Part shown: positions 54,521 through 63,977 of the stretch, piece after piece
How the letters are laid out: each line of letters begins with the position of its first letter
Numbering within the stretch: the first letter of the stretch is position 1
NCBI RefSeq assembly: GCF_001648155.1
Contig: NZ_CP015199.1
Coordinates: 4,163,001-4,227,000, forward strand
DNA from: Chryseobacterium glaciei
Lineage (GTDB): Bacteria; Bacteroidota; Bacteroidia; Flavobacteriales; Weeksellaceae
DNA length: 64,000 nucleotides
Direction: 5' to 3'
The notes under the pieces: generated by a model
What the model saw: only the letters and a program-made list of their open reading frames with translations
What the model was told of the DNA's origin: nothing
Databases searched by the model: none
Position numbers and translations under genes: made by a program

Positions 54521-56722
54521 TTGAAAAAACTAGTTTTACCACTGAGCCTTATGGTTCCCATGTTAGTATTCTCTCAAACAAAAAAGAGGGATACAGCAAG
54601 AACAACAGATATTGAGGAAATCGTTTTCCAGAAAAAAGTGACCGGAAAAACGAATGACCTTACTGCTGTAAAAATTTCAGCAAAAGATGCTCAGAATGTA
54701 GCGAGTATTTCCGGAGGTATAGAAGGTGTTATTAAAACTTTACCTTCCGTAAACTCCAATACAGAGCTTTCTTCACAATATATGGTTCGTGGTGGAAACT
54801 ATGATGAAAACCTTATTTACATTAATGATATTGAAATTTACAGACCTTTCCTAATTAGGAATTCTCAGCAGGAAGGTTTAAGTATCATTAATCCTGATAT
54901 GGTTTCTACCGTCAATTTCTCTGCCGGAGGTTTTGAACCGAAATACGGAGATAAAATGTCTTCTGCATTAAATATTTACTACCGTGAACCTGAAAAGTTT
55001 GAACTTTCAGGAGAGGCGAGTTTAATTGGAGGAAGATTGACGGCAGGCTTAGCTTCAAAAAATAAAAAATTAACCGCTTTATTTTCAGGAAGATACAGGA
55101 ATACGAATTTGGTTCTTAATACTTTAAAAGAGGACACCAATTTTAACCCTAGATATTTTGATTTCCAGACGTATCTTAATTATCATATCAATGAAAAGCT
55201 CTCACTTTCATTCATAGGGTATTACTCTAAGAATGATTATGAAATGATTCCTAAAGAACAAAGTATCGATTTTGGTTCTTTACAGAGGCCTATCAATCTT
55301 AACGTGCAGTATGCAGGTAAAGAAGATGATAAGTATAAAAATATGATGGGGACATTCTCTATGAATTATAAGCCATCAGACAAGTGGAAATTTACCTTAG
55401 ACGCGTTTTCTTATCAGAATAGAGAAAAAGAATATTACACGATACAATCTGCATATATTCTACAGACTTTTGATCCTGTAACAGGTGATCCAACCACTTC
55501 ATACGATGCGGGTGGACAGATAGAACATGCCAGAAATGATTTGTTTGTAAGAACGTATGGAGCCCAATTCAGATCCCGTTTTTCACCTAATCCGAATACG
55601 GATATTGAGGTTGGATTTAAATATGAAAAAGAAAACCTAAAAGACCTTACCAACGAATGGAAATTGGTAGATTCTGCAGGATACAGCCTTCCACATGAAG
55701 CGTTCGTTGACCCAAGAAATCCCGGAAATTTGGAACTGATGTACAATATTTCCGGAAACAATCATATTGAGCCGACGAGAATGTCTGCTTATGCACAATA
55801 TTCTCAGAAATTTTATTGGGGTTCAAGCAAGGTTTTTTTAAATGCAGGAGCCAGAGTTTCAAATTGGAGTTTCAATAAAGAAACAATTTTTTCTCCAAGA
55901 GCTCAGTTTGCCATTAAGCCAGATTGGGATAGTGACATGTTGTTCAAGCTTTCGGGAGGGATTTACTATCAGTCGCCTTTCTATAAGGAAATCAAAGACT
56001 TAGATGGTAATTTTAATAGTAATATAAAATCTCAACGTTCAATTCAGGCTATTTTAGCGAATGACTATGAATTTACGATGTATAACAGACCGTTCAAGTT
56101 AACGACAGAATTATACTACAAAAAAATGAATAATCTGATTCCTTATTACATGGATAATGTAAGGATTCGTTACTCAGGTCAGAATAATGCTACAGGTTAT
56201 GCTTACGGAATTGATACAAGATTATTTGGAGAATTTGTTCCGGGAGTAGATTCTTGGTTATCTGCAAGTTATGCCAGAGTATACGAAAATATTGATGGAA
56301 AAGGAGATATTCCTAGACCAACAGACCAAAGGTTCAGATTTGCGATGTTCTATCAGGATTATATGCCGGAATTCCCTTCTATGCGTGTGAATTTAACATT
56401 AACCTACGCAATGGGATTACCAACAGGTGCACCGGTTCTTACAGATCCATATACCTACCAAAGGACGTTACCTTCTTATAAAAGAGTAGATATCGGACTT
56501 TCTAAAGTATTTATTGACAGAAAAGACAACAAGAAAACATACGGATTCTGGGGTAATTTTGAAGAATTAACATTGGGAGTTCAGGTTTTCAATGCCTTTA
56601 ATATTAGAAATACCGTTGCCAACCAATGGATTACGGATGCGAATACAAATTTAATGTATCCAGTTCCTGTTCGTTTGACAGGTCGTTTCTTCAACATAAA
56701 ACTTGAATTTAAAATTAAGTAA
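54521..56722 (+). CDS. TonB-dependent outer-membrane receptor
   Basis: A 733-residue OM receptor with a signal peptide (MKKLVLPLSLMVPMLVFSQ), a TonB-box-like DIEEIVF at about 30-36, then a plug domain (about 60-160: VIKTLPSVNSNTELSSQYMVRGGNYDENLIYI) and a 22-strand-type barrel ending in FFNIKLEFKIK. There is no N-terminal CarboxypepD-regulatory domain. The start is TTG. The substrate is unknown, and the neighbouring copper locus hints at metal but does not prove it. A hairpin terminator is at 56831. Confidence 0.85.
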   Translation: MKKLVLPLSLMVPMLVFSQTKKRDTARTTDIEEIVFQKKVTGKTNDLTAVKISAKDAQNVASISGGIEGVIKTLPSVNSNTELSSQYMVRGGNYDENLIYINDIEIYRPFLIRNSQQEGLSIINPDMVSTVNFSAGGFEPKYGDKMSSALNIYYREPEKFELSGEASLIGGRLTAGLASKNKKLTALFSGRYRNTNLVLNTLKEDTNFNPRYFDFQTYLNYHINEKLSLSFIGYYSKNDYEMIPKEQSIDFGSLQRPINLNVQYAGKEDDKYKNMMGTFSMNYKPSDKWKFTLDAFSYQNREKEYYTIQSAYILQTFDPVTGDPTTSYDAGGQIEHARNDLFVRTYGAQFRSRFSPNPNTDIEVGFKYEKENLKDLTNEWKLVDSAGYSLPHEAFVDPRNPGNLELMYNISGNNHIEPTRMSAYAQYSQKFYWGSSKVFLNAGARVSNWSFNKETIFSPRAQFAIKPDWDSDMLFKLSGGIYYQSPFYKEIKDLDGNFNSNIKSQRSIQAILANDYEFTMYNRPFKLTTELYYKKMNNLIPYYMDNVRIRYSGQNNATGYAYGIDTRLFGEFVPGVDSWLSASYARVYENIDGKGDIPRPTDQRFRFAMFYQDYMPEFPSMRVNLTLTYAMGLPTGAPVLTDPYTYQRTLPSYKRVDIGLSKVFIDRKDNKKTYGFWGNFEELTLGVQVFNAFNIRNTVANQWITDANTNLMYPVPVRLTGRFFNIKLEFKIK

Positions 56723-56763
56723 TCAGGTTATAAGAATTAAGGCTTAGGATTTAGGTTAAAATT

Positions 56764-56801
56764 AAACACAATCATCTGTGAAAATCAGCGTGATCTGTGG
56801 G
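56764..56801. repeat. Dispersed ACACAATCATCTGTG repeat, copy 2
   Basis: AAACACAATCATCTGTGAAAATCAGCGTGATCTGTGGG, close to the copy at 19018-19054 and, reverse-complemented, at 60820-60858. Confidence 0.7.
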
Positions 56802-56830
56802 AAAAAGAAAATCTATCACACAATAAATTA

Positions 56831-56863
56831 AAAATCTTCTGAATAATTTCAGGAGATTTTTTT
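56831..56863 (+). terminator. Intrinsic terminator
   Basis: 12-bp stem (one G-U) 56831-56842 with 56849-56860, followed by a T-run. Confidence 0.8.
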
Positions 56864-56870
56864 GTTTCCT

Positions 56871-56904
56871 GAATTTTATAACAACATCACAGAATTTTAT
56901 AACA
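56871..56904 (+). promoter_or_regulatory. Two 13-bp direct repeats upstream of the copper locus promoter
   Basis: GAATTTTATAACA at 56871-56883 and 56892-56904, start-to-start 21 bases (two helical turns). They end 20 bases before the -7 element. A tandem regulator site is plausible. Confidence 0.5.
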
Positions 56905-56923
56905 GTCATTCAATACTTATTTC

Positions 56924-56931
56924 TACCTTTG
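56924..56931 (+). promoter_or_regulatory. -7 promoter element of the copper locus (TACCTTTG)
   Basis: Exact TAnnTTTG followed by C, only 9 bases before the ATG at 56941, so the mRNA would be almost leaderless. Confidence 0.65.
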
Positions 56932-56940
56932 CTACAGCAT

Positions 56941-57318
56941 ATGAAAAAGATTCTTGCCATATTGTTTTCTATTTTCTACTTCGGATTTTCTTCCGGGGCG
57001 GTTGTTAGTGTACATTATTGCATGATGGAAATGATTTCTGTAAGTCAGAAAACAGATGATTTATGCAGTAAATGTGGTATAAAGACCAAAAAAGATTGTT
57101 GCAAAACGGAGATCAAAGTTGTAAAAGTTGATGATTCTCAGAAATCAGATTTACTAAAAATTGATTTTTTAAAACAGATTTCAGAGATTCCAACTCAGCA
57201 GTTTTTCTTTGTAGACAGATTTTTTTCGGCTAGAAAATTTACGCAGATTCAGATCAATGCACCGCCCGAAAATAGGACGGTTCCCATCTTTATAAATCAT
57301 TGTAATTTTAGAATTTAG
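56941..57318 (+). CDS. HYC_CC_PP family secreted protein
   Basis: A 125-residue exported protein with a signal peptide, then HYCMMEM (about 25-31), a CSKCG and CC pair (about 41-53), and PPE near residue 112. These are the HYC, CC and PP motifs that name this Bacteroidota family, often next to copper genes. Metal binding by the Cys and His residues is likely (inference). It is the first gene of the copper locus. The ATG at 56941 is the best start, since the TTG upstream lies in the promoter. Confidence 0.8.
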   Translation: MKKILAILFSIFYFGFSSGAVVSVHYCMMEMISVSQKTDDLCSKCGIKTKKDCCKTEIKVVKVDDSQKSDLLKIDFLKQISEIPTQQFFFVDRFFSARKFTQIQINAPPENRTVPIFINHCNFRI

Positions 57319-57421
57319 AATTCGTCAGTCGTTTGATATTTAAATCATTACGAACGACATGTTATGTCGCAATAGGCGATATTAAATTATTCTTTATTAA
57401 TTAATTCTAAATTTTAAAACA

Positions 57422-57895
57422 ATGAAAAAATATATCATTACAGCAGTATTCTCTTTATTTTCAATTATTTCTATTTCAGCACAGTCAAAATCTGATGTTC
57501 AGGTTTCTAAATTATATCAAAATTACATTACGATAAAAGCCGCACTGGCTTCTGATGATGCCGATAAAACTTCAAAAGCAGCTTCTGAATTCATTAAAAT
57601 AGCTTCAGCGATCGATTATAAAGTAGTTTCTGAAGGGAATTTAAATGTCCTTAGAAAAGATGCAACAGCGATTTCTGATGCCAGAAGTATTGCAGTGCAA
57701 AGAGAGACATTTTCTAATCTTTCAGATAACATGATTGCTTTAGCGAAAGAATTTAAACTTTCAGATAAATCAGTCTTTGTTCAATATTGCCCAATGGCAG
57801 ACGCAAGCTGGTTGAGCAATGAAAAACAAATCGTAAATCCTTACTACGGAAGCTCTATGCTTACTTGTGGAAGTGTGAAGTCAGAGATAAAATAA
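57422..57895 (+). CDS. DUF3347 copper-associated secreted protein
   Basis: A 157-residue exported protein with a signal peptide (MKKYIITAVFSLFSIISISA) and the DUF3347 helical domain. It ends with YCPMADASWLSNEKQIVNPYYGSSMLTCG, where Cys-Pro-Met and the late Cys could bind copper. Family members occur fused or adjacent to copper efflux and oxidase proteins. It is 103 bases after the HYC_CC_PP gene. Confidence 0.85.
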   Translation: MKKYIITAVFSLFSIISISAQSKSDVQVSKLYQNYITIKAALASDDADKTSKAASEFIKIASAIDYKVVSEGNLNVLRKDATAISDARSIAVQRETFSNLSDNMIALAKEFKLSDKSVFVQYCPMADASWLSNEKQIVNPYYGSSMLTCGSVKSEIK

Positions 57896-57924
57896 ATATT
57901 GTATTTATCTTTAAAATAATGCGT

Positions 57925-57973
57925 TGTATAGTTTAAATTAAAAACAACTTGAAGGTTTGATTTAAGCTATACA
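57925..57973 (+). repeat. Inverted repeat in the DUF3347-oxidase spacer
   Basis: TGTATAGTTTAAAT (57925-57938) and ATTTAAGCTATACA (57960-57973) pair over 14 bases with one G-U. It could be an operator or a stem in the mRNA. No T-run follows. Confidence 0.6.
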
Positions 57974-57995
57974 TCTTCAATAAATTCGAAATATT

Positions 57996-60776
57996 ATGAA
58001 AAAGCTAATCCTATTTCTGATATTTTTGTTCTCTGTTTTCAATTTCGCACAAACAACCAAAACGTATTATACCTGTCCGATGCATCCGGAAGTAGTTTCT
58101 TCAAAACCTGGAGACTGTCCGAAATGCAAAATGACGTTGGTAAAAAAGACGGTTGTTATAAAACCTGCGGTTACTCCAAAACCCGTGGCGAAGCCTATTT
58201 TAAATCAAGAAACAAAAGTTGTAGAAACAAAGAAAAAACTTCCTGTAATTAAGGTTAAGGTAAAAGTTGATTCTAAAGTAAATGTAAAATCAAAAATAAA
58301 AGAGGTTCAAAAATCAGATAAAAAGGAGACAAAAATCTTATCTAAACCTTTATCTCAGCAGTCTCAGTCAATATACGTTTGTCCAATGCATCCTGAAGTT
58401 ACTTCAAATAAAACCGGAACATGCCCAAAATGCGGAATGGATCTGGTTGAAAAAGAACGTAATGAGGATGAAATTACTGAACCAGAAACTGATAAAAACT
58501 TACCGTTTAAAAGAAATTCCGAAAATGGGAAAGTAAGTTTTGGAGGAAAAACAGTTCGCTATGATTTGTATGTAAAAGATACGATTGTCAATTTTACAGG
58601 TAAAAACCGAAGAGCAATTGCGGTAAACGGTAAATTACAGGCTCCAACTTTATATTTTACAGAAGGAGATACTGCGGAGATTTATCTTCACAATATGTTG
58701 AAAGAAAACACTGGTTTTCACTGGCACGGAGTAATCTTGCCTAACGAACATGACGGTGTTCCGTATCTTACGACAAAACCTGTACAACCTGGTGAGACTC
58801 ATTTATATAAATTTAGAGTTTCACAAAACGGAACATATTGGTATCATTCGCATCAAGGTTTGCAGGAGCAGATCGGAATGAATGGAATTTTAGTTTTCAA
58901 TAAAAGAGAAGGTGAACCAAAAGTTCAGTATACTAAAGAAATCCCAGTGTTATTAGGAGATTGGAGCGATGATGATCCAATGCAAATCGCAAGAAGACTT
59001 CATATGGCCAATACAGATTGGTACGCCATCAAGAAAAATGCAGTTCAAAGTTATTGGGAAGCCATAAAATCTGGAAATTTCGGAACAAAAGCATTGAACG
59101 AATGGAAAAGAATGGAAGCAATGGACGTGAGTGATGTGTATTATGATAAATTTCTCATCAACGGACAGCCAAGTTCCGATTATTCAAATTTAAAAGCTGG
59201 CGATAAAGTAAGACTGAGAGTGGCTAATGGAGGTTCTTCTACTTATTTCTGGCTGAATTTTGGAGGTGGAAAATTTAAAGTTGTCGGAAATGATGGAAAT
59301 GATGTTGTTCCTGTTGAAGTAGATCGTTTGATTGTCGGTGTTTCCGAAACTTATGATATTGAAGTCACCATTCCTGAAAATAAAAGTTTTGAATTTCGGG
59401 CTACTTCAGAAGACAGAATTGGCCATGCTTCACTTTGGCTGGGTTCTGGTGAAAAAATTGAAGCCCCGAATTTACCAAGATTAATGCTTTTTGAAGGGAT
59501 GAAAATGATGAACGGAATGATGGAAATGAGCGGAAATATGAAGCCGATGAATATGACGATGGGAAATCAAATGATGGATATGAATGAAGTGATGTATCCT
59601 GAACTTCCTGAAAGTCAGCGAAAAATGACAGCTAAGCATATGAATGAAATGATGGGGGTAAAAGAAAAGGAATCTAAGAAAGAAGAAGATCATTCAAATC
59701 ATTCAGAAATGAATATGAAGGAAGAAAAACACATTAAAAGATTATCTTACAATATTTTAAAATCACCTGAAAAGACCATTCTTCCTACAGAAAATGTAAG
59801 AGAAATGAAGTTTACGCTCGAAGGTAATATGAACCATTATCTCTGGACGTTAGACAATAAAACCGTTACAGAGACAGATAAAATCTTAGTTAAAAAAGGG
59901 GAGATTTTAAGAATTACGCTCTATAATAACTCAATGATGCGTCACCCGATGCACTTGCATGGTCATGATTTTAGATTAATCAATTCAAAAGGAGAATATT
60001 CGCCATTGAAAAATGTGGTTGATATCATGCCGATGGAAACAGATGTAATTGAATTTGCAGCAAATCAGGATGGTGACTGGTTTTTCCACTGTCATATTTT
60101 GTATCACATGATGGCAGGAATGGGAAGGATTTTCAGTTATGAAGATTCAAAACCTAATCCTCAGCTTCCGAATAGAAAACTGGCTTGGAAAGATTTTATG
60201 AAAGACAACAGAATGGTAAGTTCTATGGCAATGCTGGATGTTGCAAGCAATAAAATTCATGCAGAAACCATGACGATGTTCGGACCAAGATGGGCTAATT
60301 TAAATGAATTTCATTCCAATTGGAATATGGATCATTTTGACGGAAATTTTAAAGTTGGAAGATTTCTAGGGAAATTCCAGTGGGCATTGCCTTATGCAGG
60401 TTTCAGGATTCAAAAAAATCATGAGATTATGGAAAGAAAAATGGCAGAGGAAATGGAAATGGATTTTCACGGGAAAAAAACCTGGTTCGGACAGCAAAAA
60501 GCTTCAAAAAATAAAGCTGTTTTTATTGTTGGTGCTCAATATCTTTTACCGATGTTGGTTACTGCTGATGCCAGTATAGACCAAAACGGAAAGGTTTTAT
60601 TGGAACTGAGTAGGGAAGATATACCTATTTCCAGAAGAATAAGAGGAAATTTCAGTCTTAATTCTGATGGAGAATTTACAACCGGTTTGAGATATATTGT
60701 ACAAAAATGGTTCTCAATCTCCGGAAATTACAATAACGAAATGGGCTGGGGAGCCGGACTTACTTTGACTTATTAA
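57996..60776 (+). CDS. Multicopper oxidase with two metal-binding modules and C-terminal barrel-like domain
   Basis: A 926-residue exported protein. A signal peptide is followed by two YHS-like heavy-metal-binding modules, TCPMHPEVVSSKPGDCPKC (26-44) and VCPMHPEVTSNKTGTCPKC (128-146). Then a multicopper oxidase with HWHG (242-245), YHSH (283-286), MHLHGH (about 652-657) and HCHILYHMMAGMG (about 698-710) covering type 1, 2 and 3 copper sites. A Met-rich insert lies at about 496-580, and the last 160 residues (about 765-926) resemble the CopB outer-membrane barrel. It looks like a CopA-CopB-type fusion with extra copper binding. Confidence 0.9.
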   Translation: MKKLILFLIFLFSVFNFAQTTKTYYTCPMHPEVVSSKPGDCPKCKMTLVKKTVVIKPAVTPKPVAKPILNQETKVVETKKKLPVIKVKVKVDSKVNVKSKIKEVQKSDKKETKILSKPLSQQSQSIYVCPMHPEVTSNKTGTCPKCGMDLVEKERNEDEITEPETDKNLPFKRNSENGKVSFGGKTVRYDLYVKDTIVNFTGKNRRAIAVNGKLQAPTLYFTEGDTAEIYLHNMLKENTGFHWHGVILPNEHDGVPYLTTKPVQPGETHLYKFRVSQNGTYWYHSHQGLQEQIGMNGILVFNKREGEPKVQYTKEIPVLLGDWSDDDPMQIARRLHMANTDWYAIKKNAVQSYWEAIKSGNFGTKALNEWKRMEAMDVSDVYYDKFLINGQPSSDYSNLKAGDKVRLRVANGGSSTYFWLNFGGGKFKVVGNDGNDVVPVEVDRLIVGVSETYDIEVTIPENKSFEFRATSEDRIGHASLWLGSGEKIEAPNLPRLMLFEGMKMMNGMMEMSGNMKPMNMTMGNQMMDMNEVMYPELPESQRKMTAKHMNEMMGVKEKESKKEEDHSNHSEMNMKEEKHIKRLSYNILKSPEKTILPTENVREMKFTLEGNMNHYLWTLDNKTVTETDKILVKKGEILRITLYNNSMMRHPMHLHGHDFRLINSKGEYSPLKNVVDIMPMETDVIEFAANQDGDWFFHCHILYHMMAGMGRIFSYEDSKPNPQLPNRKLAWKDFMKDNRMVSSMAMLDVASNKIHAETMTMFGPRWANLNEFHSNWNMDHFDGNFKVGRFLGKFQWALPYAGFRIQKNHEIMERKMAEEMEMDFHGKKTWFGQQKASKNKAVFIVGAQYLLPMLVTADASIDQNGKVLLELSREDIPISRRIRGNFSLNSDGEFTTGLRYIVQKWFSISGNYNNEMGWGAGLTLTY

Positions 60777-60785
60777 TACAAAAGA

Positions 60786-60812
60786 CTGTTTCAATTTGAA
60801 GCAGTTTTTTTG
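60786..60812. terminator. Intrinsic terminator
   Basis: CTGTTTCA (60786-60793) with TGAAGCAG (60797-60804; one G-U) and a T-run, between convergent genes. Confidence 0.75.
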
Positions 60813-60819
60813 TTTTTTG

Positions 60820-60858
60820 ACCACAGATTTACACAAATCGACACGGATGATTGAGAAT
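60820..60858. repeat. Dispersed ACACAATCATCTGTG repeat, copy 3 (reverse)
   Basis: GACCACAGATTTACACAAAT...GGATGATTG, the reverse complement of the type seen at 19018-19054 and 56764-56801. Confidence 0.6.
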
Positions 60859-60877
60859 ATTTAATCTGTTTTCAATC

Positions 60878-60910
60878 AGCCTTGTCAAGGTTTAAAACCT
60901 TGACAAGGCT
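60878..60910. repeat. Perfect 16-bp palindrome (AGCCTTGTCAAGGTTT)
   Basis: 60878-60893 is the exact reverse complement of 60895-60910. The centre AGGTTT-A-AAACCT resembles that of the 3928-3960 palindrome. Confidence 0.8.
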
Positions 60911-60941
60911 CATAATTATCTGAATTTTTTAAAGAGAAAAA

Positions 60942-62060
60942 TTACATTTCCAGTTTTATAACTTTCTCAACCATCTTTTGGTTTATACTTTCAGGAGTCA
61001 ATCTCATAAAGAAATTTCGTAGAGAATTTCCTCGTTCCCATTGTGAGATTTGCCCGATTTTCCAGCTTGTATTCACGACATAATCCACCTTTTTTCTTCT
61101 GATTTTCTGGAATTCCGCAAAAACAGTATTAAAATCTTGATGAGTTTCAAGTAATTTTCCAATAATATAGGAATCTTCAATGGCCTGACAAGCACCTTGT
61201 CCCATATTTGGAGTGGTTGCATGAGCTGCATCGCCAATCAAACAAAGGTTTTCAGAATACCATTTTGGAATAGGAGACAGGTCCATAATATCATTAAGAA
61301 TAATATTTTCTTTTGGAGTAGATTCTAAAATTTTTAAAACTAAAGGATTAAAATCGCTAAAATTTTCAGCTAAACTATTGTAACGTTTGTGTTTCCCGTG
61401 ATTAATTAACGCATACCAATATATTTTTTTCTCTGAAAGCTTCACAAAACCAAAACGCTTTGCTTTTCCCCAAATTTCAAGAGCTTGATGATGAAATTCC
61501 TCGGGTAAATCAAAATCTAATAAACCTCTCCAACACATTTGCTTTGCATTTCGGATGTTTCCTGTTTCGAAAATTTGATTTCTGATTTTAGAATGAATTC
61601 CATCTGCTCCGAAAACTATTTTACCTTCGACTTCAATTCCATTTTCAAAGTTTAAAATATAGTTTTCTTTTTTCTTGATTTGGGTTAAAGAATGATCAAG
61701 TTTAATATGTTCGAAACCAATATTTTCAGCTAATATTTTTTGTAATTCTGCTCTGTGAATCGCTACGTTGCAGGAATTATATTTATTTTCTAATTCAAGA
61801 ATATTTGTTTTTGTAATAGGTTTCAACTTTTCATCCGTAATCGAAATTCCATGAATTTTGTTTCCTGCTTTCTCAATTTTTTCTTTTAATCCTAACTGAT
61901 CAAAGGTTTGCATAGCATTTATGGCCATCATAATTCCAGCTCCGACAGGTTTTATTTCTGGTGCTGATTCATAAATTGTGAAGTCTAAATTATTTTGTTT
62001 CAGGACATTTCCAAGAGCTAAACCGCCAATTCCGGCTCCGATTATTGAGATTGAATTCAT
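60942..62060 (-). CDS. FAD-dependent monooxygenase
   Basis: A 372-residue flavoprotein hydroxylase of the UbiH/PHBH type. The FAD-binding GAGIGGLALG is at 8-17, the second FAD motif is LIGDAAHATTPNMGQGACQAIED (about 280-302), and the DG motif FGADGIHSKIR is at about 148-158. It uses NAD(P)H to hydroxylate an unknown aromatic or polyene. It overlaps the upstream lipoprotein gene by one base (TAATG), so they are translationally coupled. It is not TetX, as noted separately. Confidence 0.87.
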   Translation of the reverse strand: MNSISIIGAGIGGLALGNVLKQNNLDFTIYESAPEIKPVGAGIMMAINAMQTFDQLGLKEKIEKAGNKIHGISITDEKLKPITKTNILELENKYNSCNVAIHRAELQKILAENIGFEHIKLDHSLTQIKKKENYILNFENGIEVEGKIVFGADGIHSKIRNQIFETGNIRNAKQMCWRGLLDFDLPEEFHHQALEIWGKAKRFGFVKLSEKKIYWYALINHGKHKRYNSLAENFSDFNPLVLKILESTPKENIILNDIMDLSPIPKWYSENLCLIGDAAHATTPNMGQGACQAIEDSYIIGKLLETHQDFNTVFAEFQKIRRKKVDYVVNTSWKIGQISQWERGNSLRNFFMRLTPESINQKMVEKVIKLEM

Positions 62061-62650
62061 TATTTTAAGTTTTTTAATTCATTCAATAATTGATTTTGCT
62101 TATTGATGAAATTATTCAAACTGTCTGTTTTCAAAGGATGAGCGTTTTGGTATTTTTCGATCTCGGGAAGCGTTTTTTTGATTTTGAAAGCGTTATAAAA
62201 ACTGGAAATTTTATAATTATTAAGATTGACTTGCTTTGTTAATTCTTCCAATTTTTTCTTTTTTAAATTAAATTTTTCTGAACTATTTTGTAAAAGACTA
62301 AGAATTTCTTTTTTTAATGCAGAGTCTCTAATTACTTTAGCTCTATTCTCAGCGATGTTATAATAATCTTCAGAGTTAGTAATTATGTCTTTATAAATAT
62401 TCTGCATTTCTCGGCTGTCTTGCTGAATTGATAAAACTTTTTCATCTAGTTCTTTTAAATCTTTATTATTTTTAATTTGCTCAGAATAGATTCCTTCTAA
62501 AATATCCTGAGTATTACTTAATCTTTTTATAGGAAAGCTTGATTCTGTATTTTCTGCTGCTTTTTCTACAATTTCAGTTTGTTTAGGCTTATTTTCTGAA
62601 CAAGAAAGTAATGATAGAGATAGGATAGAGGAGAAAAGTATTTTTTTCAT
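62060..62650 (-). CDS. Hypothetical coiled-coil lipoprotein
   Basis: A 196-residue lipoprotein with lipobox SLLSC (Cys 17) and a long Lys/Glu/Asn-rich helical mature part, suggesting coiled coil (about 55-190). No family is recognised. The stop codon overlaps the monooxygenase start by one base, so both are in one transcript. Confidence 0.55.
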   Translation of the reverse strand: MKKILFSSILSLSLLSCSENKPKQTEIVEKAAENTESSFPIKRLSNTQDILEGIYSEQIKNNKDLKELDEKVLSIQQDSREMQNIYKDIITNSEDYYNIAENRAKVIRDSALKKEILSLLQNSSEKFNLKKKKLEELTKQVNLNNYKISSFYNAFKIKKTLPEIEKYQNAHPLKTDSLNNFINKQNQLLNELKNLK

Positions 62651-62677
62651 AGTTTATTTTAATTTTATTCTCAATTT

Positions 62678-62764
62678 TTGTCATTCCGGAGGAATCTAGA
62701 CGTAGTTTTTTAAATATAATTGTAGAGATTCTTCACTCCGCTGCGCTTCGTTCTGAATGACAAA
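62678..62764. repeat. Imperfect inverted repeat, GTCATTC type
   Basis: Left TTTGTCATTCCGGAGGAATC (62677-62696) and right GAATGACAAA (62755-62764), with AGATTCTTCACTCCGCTGCG from 62726. Its right arm matches the fragment at 18896-18938. Related in style, not in sequence, to copies 1-3. Confidence 0.65.
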
Positions 62765-62818
62765 CGTGATGGTCAATTTATTATTTCAATTAGTTGAAGA
62801 TACTTCCAAAATTGTTAC

Positions 62819-62850
62819 AAAAAAAAACGGAGCTTGAAAAATCAAACTCC
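62819..62850 (-). terminator. Intrinsic terminator of rpoD
   Basis: 10-bp stem (one G-U) 62827-62836 with 62841-62850 and a T-run on the minus strand. Confidence 0.85.
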
Positions 62851-62874
62851 GCCTAATAAATTGTTGCGCTAAAA

Positions 62875-63741
62875 TTATTTACCTAAATAAGATTTCAGGA
62901 TCTTGCTTCTGGTATTATGCTTTAGTCTCTTAATTGCTTTTTCTTTGATCTGACGGACTCTCTCTCTTGTAAGATCGAAAGTTTCACCAATTTCCTCTAA
63001 AGTCATTGGATGTTTTCCGTTCAATCCGAAGTATAATCTTACTAAGTCAGCCTCTCTTGGAGTCAAAGTATTTAATGCTCTTTCAATTTCAATTTGAAGA
63101 GATTCAAGCATTAGATCTTTATCTGGACTTGGAGATTCTCCTGAACGCAATACATCATAAAGATTAGAATCTTCACCTTCTACCAAAGGTGCATCCATAG
63201 ACAAGTGTCTTCCGGAGTTTTTCATAGATTCTTTAATATCTTCCTCGCTCATATCAAGAACTTCAGCCAATTCTTCCGGAGAAGGAGGTCTTTCGTTTTC
63301 TTGTTCTAAGTGAGCATATGCTTTATTGATCTTGTTGATGGAACCAATTTTATTCAATGGCAATCTTACAATTCTTGACTGTTCTGCCAAAGCCTGTAAA
63401 ATCGACTGACGAATCCACCAAACCGCATAAGATATAAATTTGAAACCTCTAGTTTCATCATACCTTTTTGCTGCTTTCATCAGTCCTAAGTTACCTTCAT
63501 TAATTAAATCGGGTAAAGAAAGACCTTGATTTTGGTATTGCTTAGATACGGAAACTACGAAACGAAGGTTGGCCTTGATTAATTTCTCCAGTGCAGCTCT
63601 GTCGCCCGCACGTATTCTTTGTGCCAAATCTACTTCTTCGTCCGCAGTGATCAGTTCCACTTTACCAATTTCCTGCAAATACTTGTCTAATGAAGCAGTT
63701 TCCCTGTTGGTTACCTGCTTAGTGATTTTTAATTGTCTCAT
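62875..63741 (-). CDS. rpoD: Primary RNA polymerase sigma factor (RpoD/SigA)
   Basis: A 288-residue sigma-70 factor of the short Bacteroidota type, lacking region 1.1. Region 1.2 begins at about 17 ([11 protein letters not shown]). Region 2 has [28 protein letters not shown] and [16 protein letters not shown] (promoter melting and -7 recognition). Region 3 is [17 protein letters not shown]. Region 4 is [17 protein letters not shown] and [18 protein letters not shown]. It recognises the TAnnTTTG promoters seen throughout the window. Its own promoter is not clear; TACCTTTT occurs at about 63785-63792 on the minus strand. Confidence 0.97.
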   Translation of the reverse strand: MRQLKITKQVTNRETASLDKYLQEIGKVELITADEEVDLAQRIRAGDRAALEKLIKANLRFVVSVSKQYQNQGLSLPDLINEGNLGLMKAAKRYDETRGFKFISYAVWWIRQSILQALAEQSRIVRLPLNKIGSINKINKAYAHLEQENERPPSPEELAEVLDMSEEDIKESMKNSGRHLSMDAPLVEGEDSNLYDVLRSGESPSPDKDLMLESLQIEIERALNTLTPREADLVRLYFGLNGKHPMTLEEIGETFDLTRERVRQIKEKAIKRLKHNTRSKILKSYLGK

Positions 63742-63977
63742 TTATTTTATCCTCAAAATAGAGTTACTATATATTATACGTTTGAAAAGGTAAAAAGGTT
63801 ACACATGTTTCAATTATTTTTTATTTAATTAAAATAAATTTCGAAAATTAGTTGTAAATTATCGCTCTTGTAAATCTGGGAGAGGATTTTGAACCATTAA
63901 GATTTTATTTAAAGAGTTGGGCATAATTAAGATAAATCATTTTAATTATTTAATATTAAGGTTAATATTTTTATTTA

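Noticed and set aside
60942..62060. Possible tetracycline-inactivating monooxygenase (TetX)
   Set aside because: Its N-terminal FAD region and the rest differ from TetX. It fits the general UbiH/PHBH-type monooxygenases better, and no resistance context is seen.
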